Assembly: GCA_019925795.1 (NCBI GenBank)
Contig: CM034303.1
Span: 5,952,001 to 6,016,000, forward strand
Direction: 5' to 3'
Source: Dendrobium chrysotoxum
Lineage: Eukaryota; Streptophyta; Magnoliopsida; Asparagales; Orchidaceae
DNA: 64,000 nt
Part shown: positions 1 through 11,312 of the stretch, piece by piece
Layout of the letters: each line of letters begins with the position of its first letter
How positions within the stretch are numbered: the stretch's first letter is position 1
The notes under the pieces: generated by a model
The model's input: the letters and a program-made list of their open reading frames with translations, nothing else
What the model was told of the DNA's origin: nothing
Databases searched by the model: none
Translations under genes and position numbers: made by a program

Positions 1-7
1 ATTTCAA

Positions 8-39
<32 letters not shown>

Positions 40-2325
40 CAAAATTTAAGAAAAATATAAATAATTTTAAAATTGAATTATTTGAAAATTTATAGAAGGC
101 ACCTACAATGCCTCCTCATCAAGGACTTGAATACCATGCCACATAGAAGGATGTGTGAGCGCCTCTTACAGGTGTGTTGTTGGCTAGTGCTGGCATCGTT
201 GGCGGTGGCTTACCTACTTGCCGACCTAGACAGGCTTATTCCAACATTTTTTAGATCCCTTGGACTATTTTAAAGGTCTTTGAGATAATTTTTTATTATG
301 TCAAACTCAATTTTGACACTTTCAGAGCCCAAGAGAGTCTTATGACCAATTTTTAATAATTTTTGCTTAAATGAATGGACCAATTTCATGAAAAATAAAA
401 ATTATAATGGAGAAGATTTTACTTGGTTCGCAGCCTTAAGGGGAGATCCATATTTATGTCCAAGGAATGGTAATGCCTCGTAATTTTTTTCAAAATTATA
501 ATTTTCTGCGGTAAAGGTTTTTTTTTTATATTTCAAATTTATTTTCAAAAAACAAATTAAACTGCATGCAATATTTAAACTAAAAACTTCTAGAATAAAT
601 TTATAACCATCCTAGCTGTGATGTCAAGAAACTTATAGTTGAACAAAAAGTCTCGGTGAGACGAACCCATCAACACGATAAATGATCTGATCCAACTCTA
701 GATGAACTTAAATTAAGCACTATAACTATAATTAAAACTTCTAGACTTTAATTGAAAGACCAAATAGTCTTCAAGGTTTGCATGCCTTTAATTAAATTGA
801 GTGGCTCGATGAGATAAATAGCCTAAAATAATTCAATTTTGATATTATTAAGGCACTCAAATAATACATAAATAATCTATGATCAAGGAGATCCATATGA
901 ACAATTTGATATAATATTTAAAATTTTGGTCAAATTTACTAAAATTCTTCTATCAAAAAGCTATAAATAGAGACTCATTTTCTATGTAAATGATTTTCTA
1001 GAGCTAAGAGAGTGTAAGAACTCTATTTATTTTCTTATGATCACTATTAACAACCACTATTAGCAATCACCATCATGCACAATCATCAAACTTCAGTCAT
1101 CCGACTATTATTATTTGAATATTAGCATCTACTCCTGTTGTTGGGCTTTAGATCTCTGGTTATCGAAATCCAATTTTTGCAATTCTTACAACAAAAATAA
1201 GATACTTATTCTCAACTATGTTTAATCTCATTTTTTTTAATTATGAGGATAGAAGGTTTCTTGTATCTTTCATCACTTAGTGGATTCATTAACTTGGGCT
1301 AAGCCTCAAAGTTTTTTCTCCTTTCAAGATTTTTCATGTAAAACAATCACATCTCCAACAAACTTATATTTGTGCGTGATAGATTTTAGAAAGCTAAGAT
1401 ATTAAATTTTCTACCATCAAAAATTTCTTGTACGTAACATTTATTATTGAATGAAAAATATAATTAAATATTTTTTACAATATATAAATAAAAAATAAAT
1501 ATATAATTTATTTAACACAATTAATTAAAAATAAATGCTATGTACATCTTAAAAAGTTTATTTAAAAAATATGTTTTAAAATATACAGTACATATTGTAA
1601 ATTTAAAAAGTAAGAACTTCAACTTATTTAGTCCCACATCACTTAGAGATCCTGCTCTTGGTAATGCTTGCACTTTATATTGCTTTCTGAGTTTGGATGA
1701 GATAATAACTCACATGGAGTGATGGAGCTATGTGAAATATTTAGTTGGAATTTTTTTATTTAAAAATTTAGCATTTAAATTTAAATTAATTTGTTAAATT
1801 TTAAATATTACTTAATATTTTATTCTTAAAATATTAAATTAATTTAATTAATTATTCAAATATTTTAGAAATTGAACCAATCAGTTAAAGGGAATCGGGA
1901 CCGATTTGCCAGTTGAATTGGTAATTCTGGCTGGTTCATCCTGGATTGATACAAAATCGATTTTCAGGTTGAACCGGACCGGCCTTTAAACTGGTTCGCG
2001 GTTGAACCAGTTGGTCTGATCAAGTTTATAAAACATTGGGCAAAGTAATATAAATCTAACATAAAATAAATGCATTATATTTGAAATGTAATATAAAAAA
2101 AATAAAATTGTTTGGTTGAATATTGAATGAGCTCAAATGATTTTTTTTTTGTTTGAAGTAAAATGAAGACCAAGGTGGCAAGCTGATGGCGGTTGGCAAC
2201 GAAGGTAAATGCTGGCGTGGAAATGACGAGGGGTGGCAGCAGGAGATAGGTGATAGCAAGTGATGAATTATTTATAGTGTACCTGGAAATCTACTTGGAA
2301 ATTGACCAATTCAGTAGATTTCTGA
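1..2325. other. AT-rich intergenic stretch with no confident gene
   Basis: The stretch opens with an (ATA)n run at about 11-38 and is very AT-rich throughout. A 66-codon reading frame at 73-273 carries a hydrophobic patch but matches no family I know and is probably chance or repeat debris. A TATA-like CTATAAATAG at 961-970 is followed about 45 bp later by GTAAGAACTC, an arrangement common inside plant LTRs, so a decayed solo LTR around 600-1190 is possible. No LTR ends or PBS could be fixed. Confidence 0.4.
1873..2040. repeat. GC-rich GGTTGAACCGG-type repeat (MITE-like)
   Basis: The segment is dense in alternating GGTTC/GAACC and CCGG words, such as GGTTGAACCGGACCGG near 1968. This composition is typical of a widespread plant non-autonomous DNA transposon family, and it stands out from its AT-rich surroundings. 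A relative lies at 59533-59690. The ends are approximate and no clean target duplication was identified. Confidence 0.45.
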
Positions 2326-2339
2326 CACTACAGGAAAAA

Positions 2340-2745
2340 CAGCTATTACCGGCGGATAAAATCCGCCGGTAAAGTAAAAAATGCGACGGAAATAATCAGT
2401 TTCGGGCGGATTACCGGCGAAAATTGCTCCGACGGTAAAACGCGCGTCGGAAAAAACATTCCGTCGCATTTTTTCCGCCGGAAAAATTTCCAGCAGATAT
2501 ATTTGACAAACCGACGCGTTTTCTGTGGCAGTGTTCCGGCGTAATAACCGTCGGAAATACCGGTGGAAATTTTCCACCGGAAGTTCCGGCGGATATTCCG
2601 TCGCAATAAAAGCGATGTCTAGTCTTACCGTCGAAATATCCGTCGGAAGTTCCGTCGCATATGCCGCCGGAAATTTCGTCATATCGTATTTCCGTCAAAG
2701 TTACCGGCGGATAATCCGCCGGAAACCTGAAGCAGAAAAAAAAAA
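2340..2745. repeat. Left subterminal repeat array of CACTA copy 1
   Basis: Dozens of short motifs of the form TTACCGGCGGA or TCCGCCGGTAA, plus degenerate CCGTCGGAA forms, occur on both strands. This is the classical subterminal array bound by TNPA-like proteins of CACTA elements. The GC content is far above the neighbouring DNA. Reading frames called through this block are composition artefacts. Confidence 0.85.
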
Positions 2746-3006
2746 CCTTCCTCACTTTGAAAAGTGATTTCCACATTTAAACCTGCATATAAAAAATTAC
2801 AACAACATATATATTCCACAAAATCAACAATTACACAAACCAGAAGAGCATCAATTAGATATGGAATACTTCAACATGTATAAATAACATATATAAGAAA
2901 AGTGTCATAAACAAATAACTAAATATGTTCAAACAACAAATAGATAAATTTGTCCAAAAAACACATAAAAACATATGTCCACATCAGTTAAATAGATTAA
3001 TAATGT

Positions 3007-4637
3007 CTACTCTGATTCAGTTTCATCCTCAACTGTACTTCTACCACTACTCATCTGCTCCCTCATCTTTCTCATTTCTTCTAACATTTGAGCTTGCTGC
3101 TGCTGTATCTGCATCTGCTGCTGCTGCATTTACATCTGCCAATCAGCTTGGGCTTTTCGTACCTATTCTAGCTCGGCTGTGAGGGCAGCTATCTGTTGGG
3201 TATATAAAGATTTCTGGGTACTAGATGAAAAACTACCCCCACTAGATGACTGCCCTTCATATGCATAGGCCTGCCAACCTAACCCATATACTTTGCCATG
3301 CTGCATTCCTCCTACCGCTTGCGACCAATTGCGGTAGTCAGAATAGTCTGTTGATCCAGCCAAAGAACCTTCACCTGCTGCAGCCTGACTCTCTCGAAGC
3401 CGTGTATAGTCCTCCTATGAAAGTTAATAAAAAGTTATGCTATTTACACATAATATCACCAAAATTAACTTATATACTTACATAGGCTCTCATAGCACGC
3501 TCGTCAATCCATTGCTGGTCCTCCTGCCACTTATGGGTATGACTATGCAATTCAACAGGAGTCGGTTCTCTACCCAGCACTTATTTCTATAATAGACATA
3601 TATTAGTATTCTAATTAAAGTGAATTATTAAAAGATTTTAAAATTTCTTCCCAAACGTCTTCTGTGCTCAGTATGAGGAACAGAACCACCTGTATGAAGG
3701 GAACTACCCAAGCCCCCAACATCAGAAGCTCTGTTCTGTCTATTTTGATCTCTTCTTCTGGTATAATATGGGCTTCCCCAAGCACTGCTCAACTTTGCCC
3801 ATACACCCTCACCAATCCAGAGAGGTCGCTGGCCTGACTTTTTAATATCAGTAAACATATCTCGCATACGAGTCGAGCCACGCTTCTCAAAGTTCTTTCT
3901 GATTTTATCATTATGTTGGGGAAGCCAATAAAAATCTTTCTACAATTAAACACATACAAGAATGAATAATTATTTTTTTTAGCTTACATATATTAGATAT
4001 AATAAAAAAAATTTATATAATAACATACCTCAAACTCTCTAAACCACATGTCCCGTACTTCTTTTGGGACTTTCTTCCAAGAAATATAAGGAGCATCGTA
4101 TCTGCTCCGTATTATGTCCCGGATTTTATGCGTAGGATCTTTTGACGGATGAAACCTCAAAGTAATATGTTAGTCAAAAAAACTAATTCAATTTTATTTA
4201 CATGACTGAAATAAAATTAGTACTTATGTGTCACCGTCAGGTTCAATCAACATGCGACCCTCTATCGCCTCCTTTGCTGCAGCTGGGTAGGAAGGTCCGG
4301 CTGTAGCGGGCTGAGGTGGTGCTGTAGCGGGCTGAGGTGGTGGTGGGACATATGACGGATATGGAGGATATGCACCATGATAAGGTGGGGGTGGATAATA
4401 GGGGTAGAAAGGAGTGATCTGTGTAAGGTCTGGTGAAGGTAAGTGTGGGTCTGGTGAGTAGAACTGTGGGCTACTGGCTGCAGGAGTAGGTATAGGCGGG
4501 CTAGGCTGACTCTGAGTAGCAGGCTGAGATGAAGAGGTGCCCTCAGTACATGCAGGCCTGCTAACAACAGCCTTCTTACTACGCCTACCAAATATATTCT
4601 TGATCAGTCCTCTCTGACGGTCATCACCTGAAGCCAT
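3007..4637 (-). pseudogene. Ptta/En/Spm transposase_24-like (TNPA-type) gene of CACTA copy 1
   Basis: A multi-exon gene starts at MASGDDRQRG (4637) and proceeds in minus-strand segments: 4637-4224, about 4160-4028, about 3945-3655, about 3590-3484 and about 3420-3007. The first segment is Pro/Tyr/Ser-rich and low complexity. The third contains the family core (NFEKRGSTRMRDMFTDIKK, GQRPLWIGEGVW, DQNRQNRASD). The last is a Gln/Met-rich coiled coil interrupted by an in-frame stop. In this family the product binds the subterminal repeats and assists the transposase. It lies directly downstream of the transposase gene on the same strand, the usual CACTA order. A parallel copy at 17826-16145 has the same exon layout, which supports the exon assignment. 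Exon edges are approximate. Confidence 0.75.
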
Positions 4638-4805
4638 CTGTACAAATATTAAAAAATATTAATAACAGATATTATGCCAAAAAATGTATAAAATATCGCA
4701 TGAATTAAATAAATGCAAGTACAAAAAACTTTTAAATATAAAATAACACAATAAACAAGTAAATAGAAATACAAAATTTTTAATTTTAGTCCAAATTCAT
4801 TTACC

Positions 4806-7800
4806 TTATGTTGATTCACTTTCATATGATGAAACTTCTGTACCACTGTCAGACTCATCATGAATATCCTCTATGTTTAAATCCACTTCCTCTAACTGCA
4901 ACTCACTCTCAGTAGTTGTAATTTGATCGTCTACATCGTTAGAAACATCTTGTATGTTTGACATAAACTCTTCTTGATGTGCTGGTGGTATTGAAGTAGT
5001 CTTTTCAATAACTCCCCTGGGTTTGGTCTTCATAACTACGAGCCAATCTTGTTTGCCTCGTACTCTACTCGGGTAGTTAGCAAAATAGCCTTGGTGCGCC
5101 TGACTAGCAATACTGAATGGGTCATACTTTGAATATTTTCTACCCCGTTTGACTTCTGTTATACCATACAATGGATGTATTCTTGTACCTTTATTCTTTA
5201 CTGGATCAAACCACTCACAATTGAATAGATACATATTATTCCCAACACCAGGATATTCTAACTGTAATATTTCTTCTAATACCCCGTAATACTCAGACTC
5301 ATCACCTGTATGTATATTCCCTCTAACACATACACCAGAATTATCTATTTTTCTATCTTCACACCAATATTTGGTTTGAAATTTATAACCATTAACTAAG
5401 AAATTTTGATAACACTTTACCACTCTATTTGGTCCCCAAGCTAGATCAAGTAGTCCATGATATTGCAAATTACTACATTCAGCGTGGACCTAGTTATTAG
5501 ATAAAGTATGTCATTAGTATGCTTAATAACTAAATAAAGATATATTAATTGAAATGAATTGTCGAAATATGTACCGTATTTTTAAACCAAATAGGAAAAT
5601 TTGTTTCCACTATCTTCTGGACTTCTACTTATTCTGTTGTATTCAATCCATCAATGAAACTCCTGTAAACATAAAGGTTTAGATTGAATAAAAGTGTGAG
5701 TAATAAATTTATGAGCAAGCTTATTCAAACTTACTCGAGATATGACTCAACTTCATCACAGTTAAGCAAGACATATAAAGTGGCAACTCACATCTCTTTA
5801 TCAGTCAAATAGCGCATGGTACTAGCGCCTATGGGTTCACCACTGCCGTTGAATACAGATAAATTTGAGGATTGACCCACTTTTTCAGGTGTAGTGCTCT
5901 GACTTGATTGTGACCTTTTTTCAAAGTAATACGAGCAGAACTGAGTTGTCTCGTACATTAAATATGCTTCGCATATTGAGCCTTCAGGACGCGCTTTATT
6001 CTTAGCAGTCTTCTTAAGTTTATTTAAGTATCTCTCAAAACGATACATCCACCGATACTGAACTGGTCCACCGACTCTAGCTTCATATGGTAAATGTAAC
6101 GGTAGATGCTCCATAGAGTCAAAGAAAGCTGGAGGAAATATCTTCTCAAGTTTACACAAAATAAATGGGATATGCTGCTCTATACGAATCAGTTGCTCTA
6201 TATTTAATTTTGAAGAGCATAAATTTTTGAATAAGATACTCAGCTCGATCAAGGGCTTCAAAATTTGATCCGGCAGAAAACTAAAGGCAATTAGCAACAG
6301 ACATTGCATGAAGATATGACAGTCATGAATCTTCATACCAAATAATCTCTCAGTTCTAATGTCAACACATCTACTTAGATTTGAAGAATATCCATAAGGT
6401 ACACGTAAACTCTTCACCCATTCACAAACAGCACGCCTCTGCTCTAAAGTCAAAGTGAATGGAGCTTTTGGTTTGAAATATTTTCCATTTCCACCATCCC
6501 TCAATTCTAATGCTTTTCTCCTACAAATCTCCTTTAAGTCCATCCTTGCTTTTATGTTATCTTTGGATTTATCTTTGATATCCATAATTATATTAAATAT
6601 ATTATCAAAGACATTTTTTTCTATATGCATCACATCTAAGTTATGTCTGATCAAGTTTGTCCTCCAATATGGTAATGTCCAAAAAATATTTTTCTTAGTC
6701 CAATTATGGTTGACACCATATCCTGGCAATTTGTAATCAGCTAATGATGGAGATTCCACTACTGTGGGGCTGGAGCTGAATCTTTCAAATATTTCTTCAC
6801 TAGTTAATCTAGGAGGAGGCAGTGCCATTACCATTTTATTCTTGACAAAACTATCATTATTTCGCCTGAAAGGATGATCTGTAGGTAAAAATATGCGATG
6901 ACAGTCAAACCAAGTGTTCTTTCCTCCGTGCTTTAAAGTGAATGACTTTGTATTTTCCATGCAAAGTGGACAAGCTAATTTTCCAGAAGTGTTCCAACCT
7001 GAGAGCATACCGTATGTGAAAAAATCACCAATTGTCCAAAGTAATGCTGCCCTCATAATGAAGTTCTGTTTGGTTAAGATGTCATATGTACTTATTCCCT
7101 CTTCCCATAATAGATTTAAATCATCAATTAACGGTTGTAAGAAAATATCGATCTTTGCTTTTGGATTATGTGGCCCTGGAATGATAAGCGTCAGAAACAT
7201 ATAAGGAGTAGTCATACACATCTCTGGTGGAAGATTATATGGTGTGAGTATGACGGGCCAACATGAGTAAGGTGAAGCAGACTGACTAAATGGAGTGAAA
7301 CCATCTGCGCATAAATCTAATCTTATATTTCTTGATTCTAAGGCGAATATGGGATATGCACGATCAAAATGTTTCCAGGCATCTATTTCTGATGGATGTG
7401 TAATAAACCCTTCCTGTGAGATATGTTCTTTATGCCATCTCATATGTTCAGCAGATCTCATTGATGCATATAATCATTGCAGTCTAGGAATTATGGGTAA
7501 GTAAAATAACCTGCTAGCTGCTACATCCTTCAGCTTTCTTTTCGTGATAGATTTTGGTTTAAATCTCGGTGCGTTGCAATAATGGCATGCAATCTCTAAT
7601 TGGAAATCTTTGTAGAATAACATGCAACCGTTGACACAATAATCTATCTTTTTATATGTCAAACCAAGCTTCGAAACCAACTTCTTAGTCCGATATAAAT
7701 CTGTGGGAATTATGTTATCTGCTGGATTGATTTCTTTAAGCAATCCAATAAATTGATTAAAATAATTACGGGGGACATTATATTCTGCCTTGATACTTAA

Positions 7801-8304
7801 CATCTTAAGAGCAACGGATAACTCTGAGTGAGTGGTGCTACCTGTCCATATTGGTTGTTGGGAAGCATGCAATAAATCATAAAAATTTTGTGCTTCTTTA
7901 TTAGGTGACTCTTCTGTATATTGCTCAAATTGTGCTCCACTTGCATCATGAATTAAGTCCTCAAGATTAGGTATGATATGCTCTTCATCATCTCTAGTAG
8001 CACTTGTCGATGGGCAGCATTGAGAATCGAAATATGGTTCATACTCACCATGAGAAGTCTAATACCAGTAATCTGGCATGAAACCTTGACGATATAGATC
8101 AACAGTTACGTCATCTGGGCTAAGGTGCACCTGATTTTTGTGTTTAGAATATGGGCAACGAAACTTCCCATCTGAGATGAAGCTGGGTAGTTGAGAAGTT
8201 GTCTGAATAAAAATATGCACCCCTCTAATGAACACATCAGTTAATGTCTTCCGTCCTTGCGCTAATCAATTATACATCCAACTTCTTTGAGTTCTGATAT
8301 CCAT
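4806..8304 (-). pseudogene. TNP2-like CACTA transposase (Transpos_assoc, transposase_21, DUF4218, DUF4216), copy 1
   Basis: Reading on the minus strand from the Met at 8304, the order is an N-terminal transposase-associated domain (about 8304-7900), a linker (7872-7474), the transposase_21 core and DUF4218 (7461-5788), a short spacer with probable small exons (5787-5469), and DUF4216 (5468-4806). Recognisable blocks include AEHMRWHKEH, GPHNPKAKID, NLIRHNLDVMHIEKN and, in DUF4216, LAWGPNRVVKCYQNF. Compared with the second copy in this window, the N-terminal part has stops replacing Arg (near 8268) and Trp (near 8058), and another stop lies near 7471. It is therefore a decayed but nearly full-length catalytic gene. 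In CACTA elements this protein carries out cut-and-paste transposition at the terminal repeats. Confidence 0.85.
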
Positions 8305-8474
8305 AATATATAGCCTACATATAATATTGACAATAAGGATATAAGTTACGATTACTTGCCAAAATAGTTACATACCATTTGTAAAAAGATAGCAAGGTAG
8401 TCCTATCTAGGTTTGATGGAGAAATATAGAGAGAATAAAGATGATCTACATTTAATACTAAGGGTACAACCACT

Positions 8475-9269
8475 CATCCACCTGAGCATCCTCATTTCTG
8501 CAACGCTTAACTTAGAATTATGCTACTCTTTTATTGGCCAACATTCGGCATCATAAAGCATCATAGGTCCTTTTCACATCATTAGGCGCGCGGTACCGAG
8601 CTTGGTAACGAGCTCGGTACCGACAGTAGTACCGCTCGGTACCACTCGGTACTGTTCGGTACCGCTATTCGGACAATAGAATTTTCCCTTAAGTTTGAGG
8701 GGTACTTTTCTATCACACAATAAACCCGATGCATTCCTCCACTTCAACCATCCAACATAAATTCTGATGATAATATCCCCATCTATTTCACCATCACTCT
8801 GAATAATAGATCCAAGATATCTAAAATTTGTATTCTTATTAATGACTTGATCATCCAATGTGACAATCCCCTCACTAGCTCTATTACGACTAAAATTGCA
8901 CTCCATATATTCTATTTTAGATCTACTCATGCGAAAACCTTTAGACTCTAAGGTAGACCTATCTGGCATGAATCCAAATTAATTTTGAGAAACATTAGCA
9001 TCACACCACAACCTACGCTCCATAACTCACTCTCACAGTTTTAGGGTATGACACATTAACTTAGTTCCTCTATAATTCGCACAATCTTGTGCATCACATT
9101 TACTCAAATGAAAGGTTTTAGACTCTAAGGTTGGCCTACATAAATCAAGTATACCTTCAACTCCCTCTCTAGTCTTATCAACAAGAAGAATATCATCAAC
9201 AAAAAGCATACACCAATGTACATCCTCTTGCAAATGTCTAGTGAGAACATCCATGACTAAACCTAACAA
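8475..9269 (-). mobile_element. L1-type LINE reverse transcriptase fragments inside CACTA copy 1
   Basis: Minus-strand frames show a LINE RT palm fragment (VMDVLTRHLQEDVHWCMLF followed by VDDILLVDK, the F-x-DD catalytic box) at 9269-9033. A downstream RT segment follows at 8969-8574 (ITEYMECNF-type region, FRYLGSIIQSDGEID, WRNASGLLCDRKVPLKLKG). The two are out of frame with each other and truncated at both ends. A GC-rich GGTACC-bearing block interrupts the second part at 8586-8672. The same LINE sections recur in the other two CACTA elements of this window, so the segment looks carried by the CACTA family, not independently inserted here. Confidence 0.75.
8586..8672. repeat. GGTACC-rich short palindrome cluster
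   Basis: About seven copies of CTCGGTAC or CGGTACCG are packed into 87 bp, including the palindrome GAGCTCGGTACC. They interrupt LINE-derived sequence whose uninterrupted form is seen at 20690-20708 plus 21134. The base composition differs sharply from both flanks. Its origin is unknown; short palindrome clusters of similar style occur in the Copia LTR of this window. Confidence 0.5.
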
Positions 9270-9664
9270 AAAAAAGAAATGCGAAAAGAAGAAAGTTACC
9301 TAAACAGCAACCGAGCTCCCGGCGTGCGCGACCAACGTCAACGGACCGAAGTGGAACTGCGTCCAAGCATAAAACTTCGTCAAATTAGGGCGAACTGGCG
9401 GGAGGAAACGGAGCGTGCGAAAGGGAGAAAGTTACCTACAAAGCCACGGCCGTGCGTCGTCGACGGAGGATCTCGCGCGAGCGAGCGAGCGAGGGACCTA
9501 GCGAGCGAGGGAGGGAGGTCGTCGACGGAATTCGAGAGCAAGGTCGTCGTCGAACGAGCTCGATCGAGGGAGGGAGGAACGTCGTCGACGGAGATCGAGG
9601 CTTGGCGCGCGTCGTCGGTAGCGGAGACCTTAATAGAATGAGCTGAAGTCGAGGGCACGGGGTC
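9270..9664. other. GC-rich CGTCG/GCGAG block in the CACTA 5' region
   Basis: The block is dominated by GTCGTCGACGGAG and GCGAGCGAGCGAGG words. It sits between the captured LINE piece and the right subterminal array, upstream of the minus-strand transposase. An equivalent block rich in GTCGTCGAAGGA occurs in copy 2 at 21256-21500, so it is part of the element, perhaps its promoter or untranslated leader. Open frames on both strands here reflect codon-free GC bias and are not proposed as genes. Confidence 0.5.
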
Positions 9665-9990
9665 GATATATTGAGATTACCGGCGTATTTTCCGGCGAAA
9701 AATACGCCGGAAGTATTACCGACGGATTATCCGCCGGTAATACTTCGTCGGGTTTTAATTAACCGGCGGTAAATCCGCCAGAATACCCGCCAGAGATTAC
9801 CGGTGGAATATGCGTCGGTATATTGAAAAAACCGTCGAACTTCTGGCGGTTTCGCCGCCGAAAACGTACCGACGGTATTTCCGCCGGAAAAGACGCCGTA
9901 AAATTACCGGCGGTTCCATCCGCCGGAAATTCCGTCGTTGATTCCGGCGTAAATATTTCTGCCGGAAATTCCGCCGGTATTTCATTGTTT
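9665..9990. repeat. Right subterminal repeat array of CACTA copy 1
   Basis: TTACCGGCGG and CCGCCGGTAA motifs alternate on both strands up to the terminal inverted repeat, mirroring the left array. Confidence 0.85.
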
Positions 9991-10084
9991 TCTTGTAGTG
10001 TGAATACACTAGACATGAACTAAAGGTTGCATTGCAAATACACCAATGAATTATATTTTTTTGTGTGTATATATGGAAAAAAAT

Positions 10085-10336
10085 ATGGAGAAATTATTAC
10101 GTGCGGAGTCCTGATGTAGCTATATGTCCGGACTCCAATTAAATGAAGACACGTAGCTCTAGCGTGACCTGAAGATTGAACCCTCTTGTACACAGTGTGT
10201 ACAAGAAGAATTTATACACAATATGGGAGGGCTAGGTCGTTGGGTCATGTCAGAAAAAAAAATCAACGTGTCTTCATTTAATTGATAGTCCGGACGTAGA
10301 GCTAAGTTTAGACTCTTCACGTAATAATTTCTCCAT
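10085..10336. mobile_element. MITE with about 70-bp terminal inverted repeats
   Basis: The left arm begins ATGGAGAAATTATTACGTG (10085) and the right arm ends with its complement CACGTAATAATTTCTCCAT (10336). The arms stay matched for about 70 bp, including the shared word TTAAATGAAGACACGT. The element is about 252 bp and codes for nothing. It ends about 210 bp before the first ATG of the AHP-like gene, so it lies in that gene's proximal promoter region. Long arms suggest a Mutator-like or foldback MITE; the target duplication was not resolved. Confidence 0.75.
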
Positions 10337-10659
10337 TACCTGTAGATGTCCCAATGTGAAAATTAATGCTTGAATCATTGGCTCAATTACCTATACCCAA
10401 ATCCAATCCAAATTAAATACTTACTGATATTTTAAAACGATATTCTTTCTTACATCCAAATTAACAGTTATATTAGCCAGCAATAGAAATGAAATCCAAA
10501 ATGGAAAGGAAGATCTTTTCTCCATAAATAAGCGTATAATCTCTCATGCATGCATGCACTTGCTCCTCTCCTTCAAATAATCATCGCATTCCAGCCATGC
10601 AAACACGTAAACCATCCGAGAGTCTTCTCAGTTACCTTCCATTTCCATTCATTACAGTA
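10337..10659 (+). promoter_or_regulatory. Putative core promoter and 5' leader of the AHP-like gene
   Basis: A TATA-like ATAAATA lies at 10524-10530, with GTATAAT close behind at 10534-10540. A start of transcription about 25-35 bp downstream would fall near 10550-10570. That would place the first in-frame ATG (10546) in or before the leader and favour the ATG at 10597 or 10660 as the translation start. This is inference from spacing only. Confidence 0.35.
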
Positions 10660-10797
10660 ATGGTTTCTGGTTCATCTTCCTCCTCGTCTTTACCACAAAC
10701 ACCAGATGACTCTGCCTCCGTTAGCAAGCCTGAGTCACCAAGCCTGGACAACCTTCGGCTGTATCTATGGAGACACAAGGAACGAATGTTCCAGCAG
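10660..10797 (+). CDS. AHP-like gene exon 1
   Basis: The exon encodes a Ser/Pro-rich leader and the first amphipathic helix (NLRLYLWRHKERMFQQ), ending in CAG before donor GTACAT at 10798. In-frame ATGs also exist at 10546 and 10597. I favour 10660 because it leaves the shortest non-homologous leader, but 10597 is equally compatible with the TATA position. The frame runs on past the donor into intron 1, which explains a longer uninterrupted ORF to 10941. Confidence 0.8.
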
Positions 10798-11255
10798 GTA
10801 CATATATATACAGTTGATTATGTAAAATTATTTTATTATATATTTCATAAGAAATATTTTGAATTTTTTAAATCAAAATTATGTAAGTTTAAGGCTTCGT
10901 TTGGGACGGCTTTCTTGCTGCTTCTTAAAGCAATTTTCTAGCACAAAAAATAATTTTTTTTACTAAAAAGCTATCTTACGAAGCTGTAAGAAAGCCGTCC
11001 CAAACCAAGCCTAAGTCATTTAAATATAATAAAAATAGGTGCAGTGATTTAAGAAAAAAATTATATTTTATTATTTTAATCATTTTGCCGTGTAGGGGCT
11101 ATTGGACCAATATTTCACGCAGCTGGAAATGCTTGAGGCAAGGACCCCAGGCTTCTTAGCAGACTTTATCCAGGCGTTTTACAGGGATGCTGAAAGTATA
11201 ATCACGACTTCAGAGAGCTTGTTGTGAGATTAATTATTCTTGTTTTATTTAGCTT

Positions 11256-11312
<57 letters not shown>

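Larger units (their letters stand above)
2326..10000 (-). mobile_element. CACTA (En/Spm) DNA transposon, copy 1, 7.7 kb
   Basis: The element starts CACTACAGGAAAAACAG at 2326 and ends TTTTCTTGTAGTG at 10000, giving CACTA terminal inverted repeats. It is flanked by a 3-bp duplication TGA (2323-2325 and 10001-10003), the class-typical size. Subterminal zones 2340-2740 and 9665-9990 hold many copies of TTACCGGCGGA in both orientations, the expected binding-site arrays for the element's own DNA-binding protein. On the minus strand it carries a TNP2-like transposase region (8304-4806) followed by a Ptta/En/Spm (transposase_24-like) gene (4637-3007). The transposase has several in-frame stops, so the copy is probably not autonomous. 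LINE-derived sequence lies between the transposase start and the right subterminal array. Confidence 0.93.

Noticed and set aside
2311..2776. Overlapping open frames on both strands rich in Arg, Gly, Pro
   Set aside because: They run through the CACTA subterminal CCGGCGG array; several frames are open at once because of composition. The same happens at 9759-10023, 15707-15907 and 21508-21855.
9279..9658. 120-codon and 92-codon frames in a GC-rich block
   Set aside because: Frames are open on both strands through GTCGTCGACGG/GCGAGC repeats. No domain, and the equivalent block in copy 2 does not preserve the protein sequence.
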